This document shows, one piece after another, positions 5,033 through 14,214 of a DNA stretch of 28,773 nucleotides. Each line of letters starts with the position of its first letter. Positions within the stretch are counted from its first letter, which is position 1. Position numbers and translations under genes: made by a program. Source of the DNA: a virus; IMG/VR virus record IMGVR_UViG_3300048839_000251, positions 1 to 28,773 of that record, one strand, 5' to 3'. The notes under the pieces were generated by a model, which saw only the letters and a program-made list of their open reading frames with translations, was not told where the DNA came from and did not search any database.

Positions 5033-8000
5033 TCACGGCACGATCAGTTGCAGAGACCCGAAACCGATCACCGCATTGGCCCCGGTGTTGTCGGTAGCGA
5101 ACAGCACCGTCAGGTTGGTCAGGTGCGTGCCGCTCGTGGCGTCGCTCAGCACGTATTCGCGGTCGGTGGTCATGGCTAGCCAGGTGTCGGTGGTGCCGCT
5201 GTCGAGGCTGTGCCCCGTGGCGGTTACGCGCAGCCAGAAGCTGGTGTTACTGGCCAGCACGGCGCCGGCCCACTGGCCGGCGTCCTGATAGCTGCCGCCG
5301 CTGCCGCGCTTGACCTGAAACCGACCATCGCCCAGGAACTTGAGGCCGATCCACGTCGTCGTCGCGCTGATGACGTGAAACGCCCCGCCGACGATCGGAC
5401 CGGCCGGGATACCGCCCTTGGCCTTGGCGATGTTGAGCGTGCCCGTGATGTCGGCTTGCCCCGCCTTGGCGCCGCGGAACGTCACCTGCCCGGTGTCGGC
5501 CGACATGGCAGTGAACGTGGCCGTGGCGCCAGTGCCGCTGCTTGGCGTCATGTTGGTAGCCGTCCACGTCCATGCCCAGTTGGCGCTGTCGTCGGTGCCG
5601 TTCTTGTTGGCACGGGCGGTGATGCTGGCCGATGACCAGTCGGTCACCACGCCGTCGCTGGTGGCCGGAAGCAGCAGGAACCCGGGGTTTGCCTGAAACG
5701 TGTAGACGTCGCTCGCCGCTGTGCCCTTGAGCACCGGCAGCACGCTCTCCAGCGGCAGCTCGCCGGGCTTGGTCAGCCGCAGGCGCACACCGCCCTCGGT
5801 GGCGCTGGTGGCCAGCAGGGGCGCACGGCGGGCAAATCCAGCGCCATCGACCAGCGGCAAGAACCGCTCCGGCAAACTGCCGTCAACAGCCGGCGGGCCA
5901 CCCGCGGGCGGCGCCCCGCCACCATCCAGCCATGTCTTGCCGTCCGTGGTGTACAGCAGGTCGCCGCCGCCGCCGGCGGGCAGCATATACAGGACCCCGC
6001 TGATCTCCACCAGCTGGCCCTGCGTGATGGTCGCCGGCAAGGTGACCGCGACCCACACGCCGGCCTCCAGGTAGGCGGCCTTGTTGGTGGCTGACCAGAA
6101 GGTGACGACGGTCCGACCCTGGAAGCCGCGCGCATCCCAGATTTGATAGGGCAGGCCGCTGATGGGCGACCAGCTGCTGCCCGCATTGGTCGACAGATAG
6201 TCCACCCCGCTGGCAGCCCGGCCGACCCAGGTGCCCGGCGTCGTCGGCAGCAAGGTCGTGCTGTTGGCCGGCATCGTGGCGGCGGACCACGTGGCGCCGC
6301 CGTCTGTGCTCTGGCATCCGGCGGTGCTGCCCACTGGAGCTATGAGGATCTTGCCGCCACCGGCGCGCATGCTGTTCCACTGGCCGCTGACGGGCAGCGA
6401 TACCGAGCCGCTAAAGGTCAGGCCGCCGTCGGTGCTTCGCCGCAGCTTGTTGGTGCTGCCTACGCTGCCCTCGATCAGGCAGAACGCACCTTGGTCGGAT
6501 GTGCCAAGCTGCCAGCGGCCGGCAAGGCCAACGTCCTGATCGGTCCAGACCTTGAAATCGGTACTGCGCTTGACCTTCTGCCAGGTGGTCGACGTGTTGT
6601 AGCCCAGCATCAGGTAGACGCCGTCGCCAACGATCGCCCCGATCGGGTAGCTCCACCCGGCAGCGGCGTAGTCGATGGTCTCGGATTCCGGCGTGCCCAG
6701 CGTGCCCAGCGCCAGCAGCGCCGTCACGTCCACGCGCTGGCCGGTCAGCGTGCTGCTCACGTTGATGTCGGTCTTGCTCGGCGTCCAGTTGACGGTGTCG
6801 TCGAGCTTGCCGCCCTTGATGACCTTGTACTCAGCCCACGCATCGTCATAGCTGGCCACGTCGCCGGTGGCCGTGACGGGCAGGCGGATCTCGCTGCGCG
6901 GGGTCCACACCACCTGGTAGCCGGCGCCGCTGGCCTCGGCCTTGTCGACCACGAAGCTCGCGCTCAGCGTGTCCACGCCGTCGTCGGCCTCCACCAGCAC
7001 CGCGCCGGTGGGCACGGTCATCGCGCTCACGGCCACCAGCACGCTGGTCGGGTTGGCGACCGGGCCCGCGCCGCCGTTGATGGTGGCGGTGACGCCGCTG
7101 TCGGGCGTGATGCTCCAGGTCCAGTCGTCGGTGGTGTCGGTCAGCCCCTCGTACACCGCGGCCTCGGTCTCGGCGCCGCTGTAGTCTCCGTATTCACCGC
7201 TCTCGTCGGTGGGCACGGCGTGCGTGGGGTTCGACAGATAGAGGTACGGCGCGGTGGTGGTGCTGTCCTGCCGGTAGATGTCGAGCGTGTCGCTGGCGCT
7301 GCCCAGCGTGGCCGTCACGCGCACGCGGCGCACGCTGCCGCTGCTGCCAGGCGCCACGAACTGCGCAGCCGTCATGGTGCGCGCGTTGCCCGTGCCGCCA
7401 AGCGTCACGGCGCCCAGGCTGCTGCCGCCGGTGCGTGCGTCGAATGCCTCGGCCGTGAAGCTGGCCGTGCCGAACAGGTTGATGAGGTTCGCCGTGATCG
7501 TCAGCGTCTCGTCGCCAGGGGCCTGCGCGGTGTGCGTGGTGCCGTCCGCGAAGCTGAAGAACGGGAAGCGGTCGGTCGTGAGCGTCAGCAGCCCGACGGT
7601 GCCGATCTGGTCGATGCTGTCGTCGACCGTGACGCTGATGCTGGCCGCGTTGGCGCTCGCGTTGCCGGTCGTGTCGACGTGCTTGGCGCGCACGATGTAG
7701 GTGCCGTCCGGCGGACGCGGGCGCTTGTAATCGCTGCCGGCGACACGCGCGAGGAAGGTGGCGTCAGCCCATCCCGTGCCGCCCTCACGCAGCTCGGTGT
7801 AGGCGTAGTCGCCGTCGGTGCACGGATCCCACGTCGCCCACACCTGCGTCGGCTTGATGGTCGCGTCGAGGTTGGCCACGTCTTGCGGCGGCGCCGCAGC
7901 GCCAAGCGCGACGAGGCTCGTGTGCGCCCAGTTGCTGACCACGCCGGTCGGCGACACAGCGCGCACGCGCGCGATGTACGCCACGCCCTCGACGAGCGGC

Positions 8001-9901
8001 CCCTGAACCGTGCTCGTTGCGTCGCCGGGCAGCAGCACGCCGCCGTACGGCTCGCCTGCGCGCGCGGTCTGCAGCTCGATGCGCCCGGCGCTCAGCACCG
8101 CCGCGCTCGTGCTCGCGTCCCAGCTGATGAGCGCGCGCGTGACGATGGTCCCGTCGGCCAGCATGGATGTGATCTCGCTGGCCGAGAAGTTGGTGAGTGC
8201 GCCCGGCTTGCCGAAGATGTCCGGCAGATCGGTATTCGGCGCGAGGTCGCCGACTGTCGCCTCGCCGTAGTTCCAGTCGTAGACGCCGGCCGCAGTCTCG
8301 CGCAGCGTGTATTGGATCGTGCCCTCTGTCGACAGCGTCCGGTCCAGCACCTCGAACGCCTTGCCGCTCCAGCCGTACGTCGCCAGCGTCAGCAGCACGG
8401 TGTCGGTCGGCGCGAGGTCGTACGCCTGCAGGTTGCAGGCGAGCTTGACTGTGAGCGCCTGGCGCGCGCGCTCCAGCTCGAGCTTGCCGAGGCGCTGCGC
8501 ACGGTAGGTGTCGGCCAGCGTCGGCAGATCGATCTGTCGCACGATGCGCACTCCGCCGTCGTCGGTCTCGTATCCGCTGTTGCTCACCAGCGGCGCCTGC
8601 ACATCGGCGTAGTTCTGCGCCGCGTCCCGGTGCGTCACGCGCACACAGTTGAACAGTTCGCTGCGGCTGGCGCGCGGCGCGATGCTGATCGGGCCGGCGA
8701 GCATGTCGGCCGTGATCGTCACCGTCGGCGTGCGGTACGCGCCCGGGCGCACGAGCCAGCGGCCCTGCGTCCACACGGCGCGCCCGCCCATCGCCTGGCA
8801 CATATCGGCCAGCACGTCGCGCGGGCTCTGCTCGCTCGTCCAACTGCTGTTGACGGTGTAGCGCGGCTGCGTCTCGGTGCCAGCGAGATTGAGCGTCACC
8901 GTCTCGTCGCAGATGTTGGCCGCTGCGCTGATCTCGCTGTCGGGCACCTCGGCGCTGGACGCGCGCATGCCCTCGTCGCTCTCGAGCCAGTCGGCGATGC
9001 ACAGCGCGGCGTTGTCGGACCATGCCGTAGTCGCGCTGCGCGGGTCGTACACCCGCTTGCCGCGCACGACGGCGCTGATGTTGGGGACGCCGATGCCGCC
9101 GAAGATTTCTTGGTCGTACTCCAGCCGCACGTACAGGTAGCAGATGCCGCGTCCGCGGTGGTCGCTCGTCCAGTTGCCGCCGCTCTCGGCGATGAGGTCG
9201 GAATCTGCTGTCTGCGTCGGGCTGCCGAGGTGGCGCTTGATGCGCACAGGGTAGGCCCACGAGCCGTTGTACGTGTAATGCACCACGGTCGGCGCGCTGG
9301 CCGGCAGGCCGGTGATCGTGGGCGTGTTGGGCGTGTGGCTGTAGCCGGTGATCTGCGTCTGCTGGTAGTTTTCGCCGACGCCCGTCTCGGAATAGACGGC
9401 GGTGATCTCCACGGCGTCGTGCGGCAGCGTGATCTCGCCGCCGGCCGAGCTGGTGCCGCTGTGCGTGCCGTCGGTGATCTCGCCCGCCCGCGCGAATTCG
9501 CCGCTGGTGATGTATCCGCTGCCGTCCTCTGTCGGCAGCGCAACCTCGTTGAAAAAGATCGTCTCGATCGCGTCGCACTCGTGCGCGGCCAGCGCGACGA
9601 CGAGGTGCAGGTACTGGCTCTTGTCGCCCGTCGCCTCCATGTAGACGATGGGGCCGCTCACCTTGTCGCGGCCGTAGATCGTGCGCCGCGGCGCGACGGC
9701 GCTGCGGATCATGACCTCGCGATCCTTCGCGCTGGCGTTGGCCGCTGCGCGCGCGCGCGCTTCGGCCTTGCGCTTCTGCGCCCGGTTGTACTCGACGGTC
9801 CCGGCGATGACGACGGTGTAGGCGATCGTGTACGCGGCGCCCCAACCGAACGCCGCCGAGCCGACCGCGGAGACCAGTGCACCTGCAATGGCCTGCGGCA
9901 T
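5033..9901 (-). CDS. J-like tail-tip / host-specificity protein, 1622 aa
   Basis: This is the central tail-tip protein that closes the tail tube and touches the host receptor. The start codon overlaps the preceding stop (TAATG). Layout: hydrophobic Gly/Ala N-terminus (about 3-35) and basic linker; tail-hub region (about 70-560) with the conserved-looking RTIYGRDKVSGPIVY stretch; two fibronectin-III-like domains (about 568-665 and 671-758); beta-rich Ig-like domains (about 780-1065); a region with five Asp-box motifs (about 1070-1330) suggesting a sialidase-type beta-propeller; an Ig-like segment (about 1400-1495); and a C-terminal beta domain. The N-terminal region matches J proteins in position and order; the distal half is variable and probably sets host range. 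Some phages fuse a gpI-like module at the N-terminus, which the hydrophobic start may reflect. Confidence 0.88.
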   Translation of the reverse strand: MPQAIAGALVSAVGSAAFGWGAAYTIAYTVVIAGTVEYNRAQKRKAEARARAAANASAKDREVMIRSAVAPRRTIYGRDKVSGPIVYMEATGDKSQYLHLVVALAAHECDAIETIFFNEVALPTEDGSGYITSGEFARAGEITDGTHSGTSSAGGEITLPHDAVEITAVYSETGVGENYQQTQITGYSHTPNTPTITGLPASAPTVVHYTYNGSWAYPVRIKRHLGSPTQTADSDLIAESGGNWTSDHRGRGICYLYVRLEYDQEIFGGIGVPNISAVVRGKRVYDPRSATTAWSDNAALCIADWLESDEGMRASSAEVPDSEISAAANICDETVTLNLAGTETQPRYTVNSSWTSEQSPRDVLADMCQAMGGRAVWTQGRWLVRPGAYRTPTVTITADMLAGPISIAPRASRSELFNCVRVTHRDAAQNYADVQAPLVSNSGYETDDGGVRIVRQIDLPTLADTYRAQRLGKLELERARQALTVKLACNLQAYDLAPTDTVLLTLATYGWSGKAFEVLDRTLSTEGTIQYTLRETAAGVYDWNYGEATVGDLAPNTDLPDIFGKPGALTNFSASEITSMLADGTIVTRALISWDASTSAAVLSAGRIELQTARAGEPYGGVLLPGDATSTVQGPLVEGVAYIARVRAVSPTGVVSNWAHTSLVALGAAAPPQDVANLDATIKPTQVWATWDPCTDGDYAYTELREGGTGWADATFLARVAGSDYKRPRPPDGTYIVRAKHVDTTGNASANAASISVTVDDSIDQIGTVGLLTLTTDRFPFFSFADGTTHTAQAPGDETLTITANLINLFGTASFTAEAFDARTGGSSLGAVTLGGTGNARTMTAAQFVAPGSSGSVRRVRVTATLGSASDTLDIYRQDSTTTAPYLYLSNPTHAVPTDESGEYGDYSGAETEAAVYEGLTDTTDDWTWSITPDSGVTATINGGAGPVANPTSVLVAVSAMTVPTGAVLVEADDGVDTLSASFVVDKAEASGAGYQVVWTPRSEIRLPVTATGDVASYDDAWAEYKVIKGGKLDDTVNWTPSKTDINVSSTLTGQRVDVTALLALGTLGTPESETIDYAAAGWSYPIGAIVGDGVYLMLGYNTSTTWQKVKRSTDFKVWTDQDVGLAGRWQLGTSDQGAFCLIEGSVGSTNKLRRSTDGGLTFSGSVSLPVSGQWNSMRAGGGKILIAPVGSTAGCQSTDGGATWSAATMPANSTTLLPTTPGTWVGRAASGVDYLSTNAGSSWSPISGLPYQIWDARGFQGRTVVTFWSATNKAAYLEAGVWVAVTLPATITQGQLVEISGVLYMLPAGGGGDLLYTTDGKTWLDGGGAPPAGGPPAVDGSLPERFLPLVDGAGFARRAPLLATSATEGGVRLRLTKPGELPLESVLPVLKGTAASDVYTFQANPGFLLLPATSDGVVTDWSSASITARANKNGTDDSANWAWTWTATNMTPSSGTGATATFTAMSADTGQVTFRGAKAGQADITGTLNIAKAKGGIPAGPIVGGAFHVISATTTWIGLKFLGDGRFQVKRGSGGSYQDAGQWAGAVLASNTSFWLRVTATGHSLDSGTTDTWLAMTTDREYVLSDATSGTHLTNLTVLFATDNTGANAVIGFGSLQLIVP

Positions 9902-10308
9902 TACCCGATCCTCCAAGCCGCGCACGCCTCGGCCATCGGGCCGAACGCGAGGCCGTACAGTCCCGGGGCCGCCCACGCGTGCCCGACGCACACGGCCAAC
10001 GCGGGCCGACCAGGCAACTGCTCCAGCAGCACCACGTCGCCGCGCCGCGCGAGCGCGGGCGCAACGGGCGAGCCCAGCACGTCCATCACGGCCACCTGCA
10101 GCCCGCCCACCGCGCGCAGCAGCCGCGCTGCGCTGCGCTGCCCGTCGTAGAGCGGCAGCGGCACGCGCGCGCCGGTGATCACCTCCACGGCGCCCGCGGC
10201 CCACGTGCAGCAGTCGTGCACCGCCCACGCGAACTGCACCGGGCGCGCGACCTCGATGTACGCGGCCAGGCGCAGCGGCCAATCCGGCAGACGGGCGAGT
10301 GGCATCAT
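9901..10308 (-). CDS. DUF6950-like tail protein with NlpC/P60-type fold, 135 aa
   Basis: The sequence begins MMPLARLPDWPLRLAAYIE and has WAVHDCCTWAAGAVEVITG (about residues 33-51) and a later GHAW motif (about 112-115), giving a Cys and a His placed as in NlpC/P60-like hydrolase folds. I recognise the pattern from DUF6950 proteins that lie just upstream of J in many siphoviruses, the place taken by gpK in lambda. It may help the tail tip through peptidoglycan or only be structural. Two adjacent ATGs (10308 or 10305) could start it; both overlap the upstream stop. Confidence 0.72.
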   Translation of the reverse strand: MMPLARLPDWPLRLAAYIEVARPVQFAWAVHDCCTWAAGAVEVITGARVPLPLYDGQRSAARLLRAVGGLQVAVMDVLGSPVAPALARRGDVVLLEQLPGRPALAVCVGHAWAAPGLYGLAFGPMAEACAAWRIG

Positions 10309-10883
10309 CGCTTGAAGAACTCCGCGCTGGGCCACACGATCGTCGCCTCGGCGATCTGCGCCGCGAACTCGCAAAATTTGTCCCCGGCGTACCGCGCCTG
10401 CTGCTCGGCGTCGCTGAGCAGCGCGCCGCTCGGCTGCTGCCACGCGATCATCTGGTGCTCTGCGGTGAGCCGCAGTATCGGGCGCGCGCCGTCGTCCTCG
10501 ACGTAGATCACGTCCATCACGCCGCGCCACACGCACGGATCAACGCGCAGCGTGGCGCCGTCGACGATCGCCAGCCGGATCAGGCACTCGCGCCCCTGCG
10601 CGTCCTCGGCAATCGCCGTGCCGATCACGGACGGATCGATGGCCGCCATCGTCAGCGCGATGCCGTGCGCGCCCGCGTCGCTCTCGGTGATGGGCTCGAT
10701 CGTGCCGATGCCGGCCGCGCCGGTGTAGGTGTGGCCGTCCCACGAGACGGACATGCCAACGGGGATGTCGGCGAGGTACTGCCGGCCGGCGTCGAAATCC
10801 AACTCGACCATCAAGAACATCGTCACGTTGGCCGCTTGCAGCGCCGTGAGCGTCGCGGCATCGATGTTGGTGCGATTGCTCAC
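10305..10883 (-). CDS. minor tail protein (DUF2163-like / gpL-position), 192 aa
   Basis: Placed two genes before J and one after the next minor tail protein, the position of lambda gpL. Visible stretches include a beta-rich N-terminal part (VTMFLMVELDFDAG...YLADIPVGMSVSWDGHTYTG) and a C-terminal segment GDKFCEFAAQ that resembles similar tail proteins ending near Cys-containing motifs. ATGA overlap with the gene before. It probably forms part of the tail-tip baseplate. Assignment rests mainly on order and general character. Confidence 0.68.
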   Translation of the reverse strand: MSNRTNIDAATLTALQAANVTMFLMVELDFDAGRQYLADIPVGMSVSWDGHTYTGAAGIGTIEPITESDAGAHGIALTMAAIDPSVIGTAIAEDAQGRECLIRLAIVDGATLRVDPCVWRGVMDVIYVEDDGARPILRLTAEHQMIAWQQPSGALLSDAEQQARYAGDKFCEFAAQIAEATIVWPSAEFFKR

Positions 10884-11497
10884 GAGAATACCTCGATCAG
10901 GTCGAACGCGAACCCTGGCTGCGCGAATCCGGGCGCGCGCGGGATGCTGATGTTGGGGTCGGCCAGCACGTACAGCGCCGTGGGCTTATCGAGCACAACT
11001 GCTGTGCCGTTGCTGATCGCGGTGCGCGCGGCCCAACGGAACTCGACGCTCATGTTGCCGCTGCCGTCGGCCGTGGCGTCGGCCGCGACCATGACGAGCT
11101 GCCCGCCGCTGCCGAACTGCAGCCAGTCGCCCGCGAGCAGCGTCTTACCGGCGCCGCAGCCGGCGAGCGTGCCGGTGGTGGCGAACTGCGCGATGGTGCC
11201 GCTGACGCTGACGCCGCTCAGATTGCAGGTGCCGCGCGGGCGCGAGCGCTTCCAGTCGAAGACCTGCGCGCGGTGCTCGTAGCCCGAGAGCCGCTGAACC
11301 CACGCCTCCATGCGCTGCTGCGCGTCCGGGCGCATCGCGGGCAGCACGATGCTCCAGCCCCACTTGCTGCCGACGCGGGTCACAGCCTGCGTCGCGCCGG
11401 TCTCGGGGCTGGCGTTGCTGCGCGCGTTGATGTGCGACTGCAGGTCGGCGCGCTGCGGCACCAGGCGCGGGTCTGAGGGCCACGGGTAGGTCGCCAT
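10880..11497 (-). CDS. minor tail protein (distal-tail-like), 205 aa
   Basis: Follows the tape measure by only three bases. The N-terminus (MATYPWPSDPRLVPQRADLQSHINARSN) and a beta-rich body with EAWVQRLSGYEHRAQVFDWKR fit distal-tail proteins that link tube to tip in siphoviruses. It contains a glycine-rich middle (GTLAGCGAGKTLLAGDWLQFGSGGQ); the GAGKT string resembles a P-loop by chance, as there is no other ATPase signature. No membrane segment. Confidence 0.7.
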   Translation of the reverse strand: MATYPWPSDPRLVPQRADLQSHINARSNASPETGATQAVTRVGSKWGWSIVLPAMRPDAQQRMEAWVQRLSGYEHRAQVFDWKRSRPRGTCNLSGVSVSGTIAQFATTGTLAGCGAGKTLLAGDWLQFGSGGQLVMVAADATADGSGNMSVEFRWAARTAISNGTAVVLDKPTALYVLADPNISIPRAPGFAQPGFAFDLIEVFS

Positions 11498-11500
11498 CGC

Positions 11501-13591
11501 TCACGCCGTCGCCAGTTGCCCGCGGCGCATTGCGTCGCGGATGTCCGCCATCGTCGCGCGGCGGATCGCCTCGCCGGCCACCATCATCTCGTTGCGGCTC
11601 ACGCCGGCCTGTACGTTGATGGTCTGGTTGACGACGACGCCACCGCCGCCCGCCACGCCGAGCTTGCCGTCGCGGCCACGCTTGAGCGGCATGATGGCCT
11701 CAGGGCCGGCCTCGCCCATGATGCCGAGTTGGCCGCCGCCGTAGGCGAACATCGTCGGGCGGTTGACGACGCCCCCGGAGGCAAACGGCGTCACGCCGCC
11801 GGCATCGAACACGTTGCCGCGCGCGCTCATGAGCCACGTGCCGATCGCCGACCACCAGCCGCCCTTGCCGTCAGCGCCGAACATGAGCTTGCCGAGGTCA
11901 GCCGCCACCGCGCGCGCAGCCATCTCGGTCAACAGACTGGCCCACATCTGACCGATCGAATCAAACTGCCCGCGCATGAGGCGGCTGATGGTGTCGCCGA
12001 GGCCCTGTGAGAACGTCTGCTGCATCTGCGTGCCGAGGTCGTCGATGTTCTTGGACACCTCGCCGTCGCGCGAGAGCATGTCGGCGAGCTTCTCGTCTGC
12101 GTCAAGGATCGCGTCCGACAATTGCTGCCAGCGCGCCGTGCCCGGCTCGGCGTTGTCGCGCGCCGCCATCAGCAGCGACATGTCGCGCTGCAACTGTGCC
12201 ACCTTGGCGCCGTCAGTCTGTTGCAGCAGCTCGTTGACACGGCGCAGCTCGTCGCTGATCGGCGGCCCCATGTCCGCGCCGGCCGGCGGCAGCAGCGCGT
12301 CGCGGACCTCCTTGATCAGCCGCGGATCGACGCCCGCGCTCGCGAGCGCGTCGAGTTGCGCGAGCTGCATGTTGAGCTCGGTGAGCTTGGCGGTTGGCGT
12401 CTGCTCCAGCATGCCGCCGAGGGCGCGGCCGACACGCGTCGCATAGTCCTCGACTGTGCTCGCGGCCTGCGCCGTCGCGGCGCTACGGCTCCCGCCGCTG
12501 CCGGGGAGCTCGGGCAGCTGACCGAGCGCACCGAAACCCTGGCGCCCGCGGCCCGCGCCCGCGCCCGCCAAGTTGACGATGCGGCGGTACGTTTCCGCGT
12601 ACCGCGCCATCTCGTCGCGCTGCGCTTGCAGCGCCTGCACTTGGCGGCGGGTGTTGCCGGCGAGCGCGTCGCCCGCTGCCTCCTGAGCCGCGAGCGTACG
12701 CTGCAGATTGCGCAGTTGAGGGTCGATCTCGCGCAGCTGGTCGTTGTAATGCGCCAGCGCCGCAGCCGCGTCCTCGAATGGGCCGGCGCCACTCAGCGCC
12801 TGCTTCGCTGCCGCGGTCATGGTGCCGCCAAACCCACCAAACACCTCGTTTGCGATGGCGATGCGCTCGATTGCCGCGTTGACGGACGGCAACCAATCCG
12901 CGAGCAGCGCGCGACCGGCGTCCGTGATCGTCTTGCGCAGGCTGCTCATGGCGTTTTCGAGCCGCTCCGCCTGCTCCGCCTGCTCGCCCGTTACAGTGGC
13001 GTTCAGATCACCCGCATCGGCCAAATCCTTAAGCAGCGGACCGACCTCGCCGACGCTCTTGCCGAACAGCTCGTAGACGTAGCGCGCCTTGGTGCCGTTG
13101 TCCTCAAACCGCGCCAGCGCTTGCGCCAGCGTGTGCATCACCTGCGCCGGGTCTTGTTGCGCGAGCTTTGCAGCGTCCAGACCGAGATTGCGGAACACCT
13201 GCGCCGCGCCGCTGTTGGCGCTGCGTCCGGCGTCGGTAAGCTTGGCGTTGAGCCGCGTCAGCGCGCCGCCCACGGTGTCGAGTGTCGCGCCGGTGCGCGC
13301 CGCGACATCCTCCAGGCCGCTGATGTTCCCGACGGTCGAGCCCGTTGCCTCGGCCAGGTCCTTGATCGCGGCCACGCCGCTCAATGCGGCATTGGTCATG
13401 TTCGCGATCGCCGCGACACTGACTCCGGCGCCGAGGGCCGCGAACGCAGTCGCGATCGAGCGGCCGACCGCTTGCCATCGTCGCTCGATCTGTTGCGCGT
13501 GACGCTCGGCGATCTGCCCAGCGCGCGACAGCCCTTGCTCCAGTGACGCGAGCTTGGCGACGATGTCGATGCTCAGGGTGGCGATCGCCAT
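11501..13591 (-). CDS. tail tape measure protein, 696 aa
   Basis: Sets tail length by spanning the tail lumen during assembly and is ejected with DNA. It is long, alanine-rich and mostly helical: coiled coil in about residues 10-45, a hydrophobic stretch about 45-65 (SIATAFAALGAGVSVAAIANM), a region SGLEDVAARTGATLDTVGGALTRLNAKL typical of tape measures, a central coiled coil, and a glycine-rich C-terminus (FASGGVVNRPTMFAYGGGQLGIMGEAGPEAIMPLKRG) with the GEAGPEA motif common to many tape measure C-termini. By the usual proportionality the tail would be on the order of 100 nm. Lies right after the frameshifted chaperone genes, as expected. Confidence 0.92.
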   Translation of the reverse strand: MAIATLSIDIVAKLASLEQGLSRAGQIAERHAQQIERRWQAVGRSIATAFAALGAGVSVAAIANMTNAALSGVAAIKDLAEATGSTVGNISGLEDVAARTGATLDTVGGALTRLNAKLTDAGRSANSGAAQVFRNLGLDAAKLAQQDPAQVMHTLAQALARFEDNGTKARYVYELFGKSVGEVGPLLKDLADAGDLNATVTGEQAEQAERLENAMSSLRKTITDAGRALLADWLPSVNAAIERIAIANEVFGGFGGTMTAAAKQALSGAGPFEDAAAALAHYNDQLREIDPQLRNLQRTLAAQEAAGDALAGNTRRQVQALQAQRDEMARYAETYRRIVNLAGAGAGRGRQGFGALGQLPELPGSGGSRSAATAQAASTVEDYATRVGRALGGMLEQTPTAKLTELNMQLAQLDALASAGVDPRLIKEVRDALLPPAGADMGPPISDELRRVNELLQQTDGAKVAQLQRDMSLLMAARDNAEPGTARWQQLSDAILDADEKLADMLSRDGEVSKNIDDLGTQMQQTFSQGLGDTISRLMRGQFDSIGQMWASLLTEMAARAVAADLGKLMFGADGKGGWWSAIGTWLMSARGNVFDAGGVTPFASGGVVNRPTMFAYGGGQLGIMGEAGPEAIMPLKRGRDGKLGVAGGGGVVVNQTINVQAGVSRNEMMVAGEAIRRATMADIRDAMRRGQLATA

Positions 13592-13594
13592 GCG

Positions 13595-14208
13595 TCAGGC
13601 CTCGCGTTGCTCGGCGGGTTGCGGCTCTTGGCGCAGCGCGTACGCACGGATCACGAGCAGCCGATCGATGAGCGCAGCCACGTCACGCACCCCCAGGTAC
13701 TCGACGGCCAGCGGCAAGCCAGCCCAGTCGATGCCGTGATTCGCGTCGGCCAGCATGTCGTAGGCCCTGCGCGCCTGTGCCTGCTCCGGTGTCCACTGCG
13801 GCGCCTCCTCGCCCTCTAGCTGCTGGCCGTCGGCGAGGGCGAGGAGGCGGGTGAGTTTCCCGCGTCGTCGCGCCGGCTCGCCAGATGCCGCTCGATCATG
13901 CCGACGAGGGCGCGCGCGACCACCTGCACGATGTCGGCGCGATCGCGCACCCACTCGGCCCACAGCTCGGGCGCAAACGGCACAGCGTCGTCGCCGCCGA
14001 CCCCAGCACCCAGCAGCGCGGCCTCGGTCATGCCGCGCCAGTCGCACACGCTGTTCGCCACGTGATCCACGACGACCCCCTGCGCGAAGCGCGGGAAGTC
14101 CGCCTCGTGCGGACGGCGCACGCACACCGCGCGCCCGTCGCCGATGTCGACCCACTCCTGCCGCTGCTCGCGCATCTGGCGCAGCAGCGCCTGCATCGCG
14201 TCTGCCAC
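13595..14208 (-). CDS. tail assembly chaperone fusion (gpGT-like), made by -1 frameshift, 204 aa
   Basis: Ribosomes that slip back one base at GGGAAAC (13855-13861) join the first 118 residues of the short chaperone to 86 residues read in the -1 frame, starting LTRLLALADGQQLEGEE and ending at the stop just before the tape measure gene. The second part has no good start codon of its own. By analogy with lambda gpG/gpGT, the short form and the fusion together bind the tape measure and recruit tube subunits; neither is usually in the virion. The sequence evidence for the slip signal is strong; the fusion protein itself is predicted. Confidence 0.85.
13802..13861 (-). promoter_or_regulatory. programmed -1 ribosomal frameshift signal
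   Basis: The heptamer GGGAAAC (13855-13861) lies in the zero frame as G GGA AAC, the canonical X XXY YYZ slippery form. Five bases later comes a perfect 15-bp inverted repeat (13835-13849 with 13802-13816; CGCCTCCTCGCCCTC and its complement) with an 18-base loop, which would stall the ribosome over the slippery codons. The zero-frame stop lies at the far foot of this stem, and the -1 frame continues for 86 codons. This is the standard signal for making the tail chaperone fusion. Confidence 0.9.
13816..14208 (-). CDS. tail assembly chaperone, short form (gpG-like), 130 aa
   Basis: Reads in the zero frame from ATG 14208 to TAG at 13816-13818. The body is helical (MADAMQALLRQMREQRQEWVDI...) and the last 12 residues after the slip point are low-complexity Ser/Pro, as expected when they are only the termination tail of a frameshift pair. 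Position between tail tube and tape measure is the invariant place of gpG-like chaperones in long-tailed phages. It should be the major product, with the 204-residue fusion as minor product. Confidence 0.85.
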   Translation of the reverse strand: MADAMQALLRQMREQRQEWVDIGDGRAVCVRRPHEADFPRFAQGVVVDHVANSVCDWRGMTEAALLGAGVGGDDAVPFAPELWAEWVRDRADIVQVVARALVGMIERHLASRRDDAGNSPASSPSPTASS

Positions 14209-14214
14209 GGCGCG

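Noticed and set aside
6143-10150. Very long plus-strand open frame (1335 codons) opposite the tail-tip gene
   Set aside because: GC-rich antisense shadow: Arg/Gly/Ala/Val-biased with no domains, while the minus strand gives a coherent J protein.
10880-11497. GAGKT string as a P-loop ATPase in a minor tail protein
   Set aside because: Isolated match in a glycine-rich beta protein without Walker B or other ATPase features.
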